Shown here: positions 13,988-17,611 of the stretch, piece by piece
Layout: the number at the start of each line of letters is the position of its first letter
How positions within the stretch are numbered: position 1 is the stretch's first letter
NCBI GenBank assembly: GCA_946481425.1
Contig: CAMLNT010000024.1
Location: forward strand, 1 to 17,611
From: an uncultured Brevundimonas sp.
Lineage (GTDB): Bacteria > Pseudomonadota > Alphaproteobacteria > Caulobacterales > Caulobacteraceae
Length of the DNA stretch: 17,611 bases
Reading direction: 5' to 3'
The notes under the pieces: generated by a model
Told to the model about the DNA's origin: nothing
The model's input: only the letters and a program-made list of their open reading frames with translations
Database searches by the model: none
Program-made: the position numbers and the translations under genes

Positions 13988-14176
13988 TCACACCCAGGCG
14001 GCGATCTGGTCGAGCGGCTTCCTGTCGAGCGCGGCCTCAGGGACGGCGCCGGCCTCGGCGCTGAGGCCGGCGACCAGCAGGAGGAACGGCTATTGGTCCC
14101 GGGGCCGACCGCAGATCTCGTTGAGGCGTCCCATCCGCGCGGGTGTTTGGGTCAGGGTCGCGGGGTGACCCTTCAT
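13988..14176 (-). pseudogene. Nitroreductase C-terminal remnant with an in-frame TAG
   Basis: Reading the minus strand from the ATG at 14176 gives 28 codons (TLTQTPARMGRLNEICGRP, then RDQ), a TAG at 14092-14090, then 33 more codons in the same frame (PFLLLVAGLSAEAGAVPEAA, then LDRKPLDQIAAWV) and a TGA. The combined peptide closely resembles the C-terminal end of FMN-dependent nitroreductases, which read like TLTHTPSPMGFLNEI, GRP, RPFLLLVVGYPA and RKPLDEIA in memory. About two-thirds of such a protein is missing upstream, where the GNAT gene ends with a 4-bp ATGA overlap. So this is a truncated, stopped fragment and is not expected to make enzyme. Family identity comes from recalled motifs, not a search. 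Confidence 0.7.
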
Positions 14177-14715
14177 GGGCGCTCCCGCCGGAAGATGAAT
14201 TCGTGGTCGCGCCACTCTCCGACGGGGAAGCCGTATTCGCCGACCTTGTCGAACCCGTAGTGGCGGTAAAGCTTCTGGGCCTTTTCGTTGCCCGACCAGA
14301 CGCTGAGCCATTGGGGTCCGGGAGACTGATCCATCCGCGCGAGCGCCCGCTCCAGCAGGGCCGTCCCGAGGCCCAGCCCCTGGGCCTCCTTCGCCACATA
14401 GAGACGACGGATCTCGCCGTGCTCGGGTCGGCAATCGTCATGCGGCATGGTCGCGGGTCCGACCTCACAGAAGGCGACGGCCCGGCCGTCGATCTCGGCG
14501 ATCTCCCAATGATGCGCCGGGTCGGCGAGGCGGCGGGCGGTGACCTCGATCGAATAGACCTCTTCCAGGAAGGCGCGAAGGTCCTCCTCCGGGTAGGGAA
14601 TGCGGAAGCCGCCGGTGACGAAGGTCTCCAGGAAGGTCCGCTCCGAGAGCTCGGCCAGCACCTCGGCATCGTCGAGCGTGGCGGCGCGGATTTGGGGCTG
14701 GTAGGCTGAGGTCAT
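14173..14715 (-). CDS. GNAT family N-acetyltransferase
   Basis: 180 residues. The chain begins with the usual [20 protein letters not shown]. Acetyl-CoA-binding motif A is [20 protein letters not shown] with ALLERAL following (about 97-125), carrying Q-G-L-G-L-G. Motif B is [20 protein letters not shown], and the tail ends FIFRRERP. The layout is like small-molecule acetyltransferases of the PaiA/spermidine type, which would suit an amine substrate (inference). Its ATG (14715-14713) overlaps the HDAC-like gene's ATG on the other strand by two bases, with GAGGG as ribosome-binding site inside the HDAC coding sequence. The gene ends in a 4-bp overlap with the nitroreductase remnant. Confidence 0.9.
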   Translation of the reverse strand: MTSAYQPQIRAATLDDAEVLAELSERTFLETFVTGGFRIPYPEEDLRAFLEEVYSIEVTARRLADPAHHWEIAEIDGRAVAFCEVGPATMPHDDCRPEHGEIRRLYVAKEAQGLGLGTALLERALARMDQSPGPQWLSVWSGNEKAQKLYRHYGFDKVGEYGFPVGEWRDHEFIFRRERP

Positions 14716-15631
14716 GGTCGCCCTCTACACCCATCCCGACATGCTCGGCCACAACCCCGGGCGGGGTCATCCCGAGCACCCCGGGCGGCTTCAGGCCGTG
14801 CTGGACGCGCTGTCGGACTTCAGCCTCGACGGCGAGACCATCCAGGCCACCGAGGCGTCGGTTGTTGACCTGGCGCGGATCCACCCGGCGATGCACGTCG
14901 AGCGCATCCTATCGGCGTCGCCCGCCGAAGGTTTGAACCAGCTGGACCCGGACACGGCCCTGTCGCCCGGCAGCGTGCGGGCAGCGCGGCTGGCGGCGGG
15001 GGCGACGCTGGACGCCGTGCGATCGGTGGCGCGGGGCGAGCGCACCCGGGCCTTCTGCGCCGTGCGTCCGCCGGGCCATCACGCCGAGCCCGACCGGCCG
15101 ATGGGCTTCTGCCTCTTCTCCAACCTGGCGGTGGCGGCGCGGGTGGCGCAGGCGGAAGGCTTCTCCCGGGTGGCGGTGATCGACTTCGACGTACACCACG
15201 GCAACGGCACCCAGGCCGCCTTTGAGGCGGACGACAGCCTGTTTTTCGGCTCGATTCACCAGCAGCCGCTCTATCCCGGCACGGGCGACGCGGACGAGAC
15301 GGGCGTGGGCAATGTGTTCAACGCCCCGGTCGCGCCGCATACAGACCCGCTGAACTGGCGGCGCGCTTTCGAGGGGCGGCTGATGGGGCCGCTCGATTCG
15401 TTCCGCCCGGACCTGATCCTGATTTCGGCGGGGTTCGACGCCCACCGGCGCGATCCGCTGGCGCACCAGTCGCTCGAGGCCGAGGATTTCGCCTGGGCGA
15501 CGCGCGCGATCCTGAGCGTCGCGCGTTCTCATGCCGCGGGCCGTGTTGTGTCCTCCCTTGAAGGCGGCTACGACCTCGAAGGGCTCGGGCGATCTTCGGT
15601 CGCCCATATGCAGGCGTTAGGGGAGGACTAG
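14714..15631 (+). CDS. Histone deacetylase-like amidohydrolase (class II HDAC family)
   Basis: 305 residues. This zinc amidohydrolase removes acetyl groups from amines: lysine side chains or polyamines. Active-site parts are all present: catalytic pair RPPGH122-H123-AEP, zinc ligands D159 and H161 in [13 protein letters not shown]242 in [11 protein letters not shown], and the transition-state Tyr in LEGGY286. The N-terminus [20 protein letters not shown] is typical, which fixes the start near 14714. In bacteria the relatives include acetylpolyamine amidohydrolases and acetoin-utilisation AcuC. It lies head-to-head with a GNAT gene, which is suggestive of an acetylation and deacetylation pair, and it leads a plus-strand unit with the histidine phosphatase (19-nt gap). 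Confidence 0.93.
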   Translation: MVALYTHPDMLGHNPGRGHPEHPGRLQAVLDALSDFSLDGETIQATEASVVDLARIHPAMHVERILSASPAEGLNQLDPDTALSPGSVRAARLAAGATLDAVRSVARGERTRAFCAVRPPGHHAEPDRPMGFCLFSNLAVAARVAQAEGFSRVAVIDFDVHHGNGTQAAFEADDSLFFGSIHQQPLYPGTGDADETGVGNVFNAPVAPHTDPLNWRRAFEGRLMGPLDSFRPDLILISAGFDAHRRDPLAHQSLEAEDFAWATRAILSVARSHAAGRVVSSLEGGYDLEGLGRSSVAHMQALGED

Positions 15632-15645
15632 GAGCTTTCGCTCCT
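15630..15645 (+). repeat. Short hairpin between HDAC-like and phosphatase genes
   Basis: AGGAGC, TTTC, GCTCCT. The left arm is the only Shine-Dalgarno-like sequence before the ATG at 15651, and it is 15 nt away and sequestered in the stem. It may be a translational control element or chance. Confidence 0.35.
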
Positions 15646-15650
15646 TCGGA

Positions 15651-16274
15651 ATGACGGACCAGGCCTTGACCCCGCGCCAGCCGGCCGAGCCGGCCGTCGT
15701 CCGTCCCGGGGCGATTGTTCTCACACGCCATGGCGAGCCGGCCCTGTCGCGCCGCTGCAAGCTGACGTCCGCGGAGTACCGCGCCTGGTGGGCGAAGTAC
15801 GAGGTCGGCGGCCTGCTGGGCGGCCAGACGCCACCGCCGTGCCTTGTCGAACAGGCCGAGCGCTCCACCATCTTTCATTCACCGCGCCCACGCGCCGTGG
15901 AATCAGCCCGGGCCGTGGTCGGCGACCGCGAGATGACCGAGGACGCCATCTTCATCGAGGCGCCGCTGCCGCCGCCAGAGTTCCCCTCGTGGTTCAAGGT
16001 CGGGCCGCGCGCCTGGGGCGTGATCGCCCGCTTCTGGTGGTGGGCCTTCAACCATCATGACGAGGGCGAGGAGACGCGGGACCAGGCCAAGGAGCGGGCC
16101 AGGCGCGCGGCTGACCTGCTGGTCGCCAAGGCTGGCGAAGGGACCGACGTCGTGGTCTTCGCACACGGCTTCTTCAACGGCATGATCGGCATGGAGCTGA
16201 CCCGGCGGGGCTGGCGCTGTGCCCGGGACCAGGGTTTTCAGTACTGGTGCGCCCGGCGGTTCGAGAAAAGCTGA
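15651..16274 (+). CDS. Histidine phosphatase superfamily protein
   Basis: 207 residues. The RHG motif that defines the superfamily is LTR26-H27-G28-EP, where H27 is phosphorylated in the reaction. HSPRPRAVESA near 76 provides the second Arg, and VVVFAH172-GFFNGMIG provides the second catalytic His. The middle insertion (WFKVGPRAWGVIARFWWW, about 114-131) is rich in Trp and may cover the active site or touch membrane. The substrate (phosphosugar, phosphoprotein or other) is not readable. The first 17 residues are Pro/Ala-rich and carry no motif. No good ribosome-binding site precedes the ATG, and the next Met is far inside, so this start is used. It is in line with the HDAC-like gene and 25 nt ahead of the cyclophilin gene. 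Confidence 0.87.
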   Translation: MTDQALTPRQPAEPAVVRPGAIVLTRHGEPALSRRCKLTSAEYRAWWAKYEVGGLLGGQTPPPCLVEQAERSTIFHSPRPRAVESARAVVGDREMTEDAIFIEAPLPPPEFPSWFKVGPRAWGVIARFWWWAFNHHDEGEETRDQAKERARRAADLLVAKAGEGTDVVVFAHGFFNGMIGMELTRRGWRCARDQGFQYWCARRFEKS

Positions 16275-16299
16275 GCGCCACCGACCAAGGAGACGGACC

Positions 16300-16914
16300 A
16301 TGCATCGCCGCCTTTTCCTCGCGCTCCTGACAACCCTGCTGATGTCCGCGCCCGCCGCTTGGGCGCAGGACACGCCGCCCGACGAGCCCTTGCCGCGCGC
16401 GGCGCTGCTGACGTCGCTGGGTACGATCGTGGTGGAGGTCGAGACCGTACGCGCGCCGATCTCGGCGGCCAACTTCCTCGCCTACGTCGATCAGGGCCGG
16501 TACGACGGTGTGACCTTCTATCGGGCCATGCCGGGACACAACGGTTCGGGCCTGATCCAGGGCGGGACCAGCCCCTTTCCCGACCGCGCCCTGCCGCCGA
16601 TCGCCCACGAGCCGACGACCCAGACGGGCCTGAGCCATGTCGACGGAGCGCTGTCACTGCCGCGCTTCGAGCCGGGTACGGCCGGCGGCGACTTCACCAT
16701 CATGGTCGGCAACATGAGCTATCTGGACGCCCAGCCGGCGGCGGATGGCGACAACCTCGGCTATGCCGTCTTCGGGCGTGTGGTCCAGGGCATGGAAGTC
16801 GTCCGGGCCATTCTCGCGGCGCCGGTTTCCCCCACCGAGGGCGAGGGCTTCCTGCGCGGCCAGATGCTGGAGCCTCGCGTCGTCATCGAGCGGGCGTGGC
16901 GGGTGGAGGACTAG
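16300..16914 (+). CDS. Periplasmic cyclophilin-type peptidylprolyl isomerase
   Basis: 204 residues. Signal peptide MHRRLFLALLTTLLMSAPAA, then WA, cut before QD. The cyclophilin domain follows: LTSLGTIVVEVETVRAPISA, NFLAYVDQGRYDGVTFYRAM, LIQGGTSP near 84, ALSLPRFEPGTAGGDFTIMV near 123, and LGYAVFGRVVQGMEVVRAIL near 153. These are the strands around the proline-binding groove. The usual Q-F in SQFFI is replaced by GDFTI, which also occurs in other bacterial exported cyclophilins. The enzyme speeds cis/trans isomerisation of prolyl bonds in exported proteins. AAGGAG (16287-16292) sits 7 nt before the ATG; an in-frame start at 16219 lies inside the preceding gene and is rejected. Its TAG shares CTAG with the convergent gene. 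Confidence 0.92.
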   Translation: MHRRLFLALLTTLLMSAPAAWAQDTPPDEPLPRAALLTSLGTIVVEVETVRAPISAANFLAYVDQGRYDGVTFYRAMPGHNGSGLIQGGTSPFPDRALPPIAHEPTTQTGLSHVDGALSLPRFEPGTAGGDFTIMVGNMSYLDAQPAADGDNLGYAVFGRVVQGMEVVRAILAAPVSPTEGEGFLRGQMLEPRVVIERAWRVED

Positions 16915-17611
16915 GCGCCAGCCTTCTGGGCGAACATCCAGGCGCCGGCGGAGAGCGGCTTGACCCGCGCGGCCATGGCGGCCGCGTGGGGGCTGGCGGC
17001 GGTGCCGTCGCGGACGCGGCCGCCGATGCCCTGACAGATCGCGGCCAGGCGGAAGAGGTTGTAGCTGAGCAGCCAGTCCAGCTGCGGCAGTCCTGAGCGG
17101 CCGGTCCGCTGGCAATAGCGCGTGATGACCTCTTCCATCGTGGGGATACCGAGAGCCTGAAGATCGAGCCCAGCAAGTCCGTTGCGCTCGCTCGAGGGGA
17201 TGACCCAGGCGATCAGGAAGTAGCTGATGTCGGCGAGCGGATCGCCGAGCGTCGACAGCTCCCAGTCCAGCACCGCCTTAACCTCGGCCCGCTCCGGATG
17301 GAGGATCAGATTGTCGAGGCGGAAGTCGCCGTGAACGATCCGGGCCGGGCCGTCCTCGGGCAGGCCCTTAGGCAGCCAGTCGATGAGCCGGTCCATGGCC
17401 TCGATGGTCTCGGTTTCGGAGGCCCGGTACTGTTTGGTCCAGCGGTCGACCTGGCGGGCGAAGTAGTTGCCGGGGCGGCCGTAGTCGCCGAGGCCGATGG
17501 CCTCGGGATCATAGCCGTGCAGGTCGGCCAGAGTGTCGATCTGAGCCTCGTAGATGGCGCGGCGTTCGGCGGGCGACTGGTCCGGCAGGCCGAGGTTCCA
17601 CAGGATGCGGC
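16911..17611 (-). CDS. ACAD10/11-like phosphotransferase family protein (5' end beyond window)
   Basis: 233 codons are visible and the frame stays open to the window edge, so the N-terminus is missing. The visible part begins RILWNLGLPDQSPAERRAIY and continues QIDTLADLHGYDPEAIGLGD. The kinase core is complete: RIVHGDFRLDNLILHP, with catalytic D in HGDFRLDN, and AVLDWELSTLGDPLADISYF, with the metal-binding D of VLDWE. This pairing marks the aminoglycoside-phosphotransferase-like family found in ACAD10/ACAD11, which phosphorylate 4-hydroxyacyl-CoAs so they can enter beta-oxidation (established for ACAD10/11; function here inferred). The C-terminus includes YNLFRLAAICQGIGGRV. An internal ATG at 17396 is not the real start. 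It converges on the cyclophilin gene with a 4-bp overlap. Confidence 0.93.
   Translation of the reverse strand, partial: RILWNLGLPDQSPAERRAIYEAQIDTLADLHGYDPEAIGLGDYGRPGNYFARQVDRWTKQYRASETETIEAMDRLIDWLPKGLPEDGPARIVHGDFRLDNLILHPERAEVKAVLDWELSTLGDPLADISYFLIAWVIPSSERNGLAGLDLQALGIPTMEEVITRYCQRTGRSGLPQLDWLLSYNLFRLAAICQGIGGRVRDGTAASPHAAAMAARVKPLSAGAWMFAQKAGA

Noticed and set aside
13929..13991. Upstream start for the secreted protein ending at 13260
   Set aside because: It would bury the signal peptide behind 21 residues; the ATG at 13928 has a ribosome-binding site and begins the signal peptide.
1..17611. tRNA, rRNA, riboswitch, CRISPR array, insertion sequence or prophage
   Set aside because: No cloverleaf-like tRNA, no regular repeat-spacer array, no transposase or integrase motif and no known riboswitch core was seen on reading; a covariance-model scan was not possible here.

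Overview
The window is GC-rich, almost fully coding, and reads as chromosomal housekeeping and accessory DNA from an alphaproteobacterium of the Caulobacteraceae. A Brevundimonas- or Caulobacter-like genome is the best guess. The basis is the DUF1013/TrcR protein, the HIG1-domain gene next to a PduO-type adenosyltransferase and etfBA, a GGAAC-type (EcfG/SigT) promoter, and a Caulobacter-type promoter with a GCTA -10 box. The genus is inferred; no rRNA or tRNA is present to test it.

Layout. 1-656 (minus) is most of trcR, cut by the window edge. It diverges from AMP nucleosidase (843-2294). A strong hairpin terminator (2300-2327) separates amn from the convergent etfB-etfA operon (4042-2352, minus). 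Next come a small single-pass membrane protein (4166-4441, plus) and a tightly overlapped minus-strand operon: HIG1 protein, cob(I)alamin adenosyltransferase, GNAT (5692-4435). 5865-7044 holds a TetR and a MarR regulator, each with a palindrome upstream. 8788-7028 (minus) is a PgsA-like phosphatidyltransferase followed by a Rieske oxygenase. 8881-10355 (plus) is a secreted S1/P1 nuclease overlapping a Nudix hydrolase. Two stress-type small proteins follow: a Gly/Lys-rich 54-mer, and CsbD behind a candidate EcfG promoter. 13928-10991 (minus) is a secreted protein, a VWA/CoxE-like protein and two small secreted Cys-containing proteins that share a C-terminal motif. 13988-14176 is a decayed nitroreductase tail with an in-frame stop. 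14173-16914 is a GNAT gene head-to-head with an HDAC-like deacylase, followed by a histidine phosphatase and a periplasmic cyclophilin. The window ends in a truncated ACAD10-like phosphotransferase (minus).

How the genes work together. etfBA, the ACAD10-like kinase and the adenosyltransferase fit acyl-CoA and cobalamin-linked metabolism. amn and the Nudix hydrolase act on nucleotides. CsbD fits the general stress response. I see no phage, insertion sequence, CRISPR array or defence island. The most unusual items are the nitroreductase remnant with its internal TAG, the paired secreted Cys-motif proteins, the GNAT/HDAC gene pair whose two start codons share one CATG, and the small operator and promoter sites.
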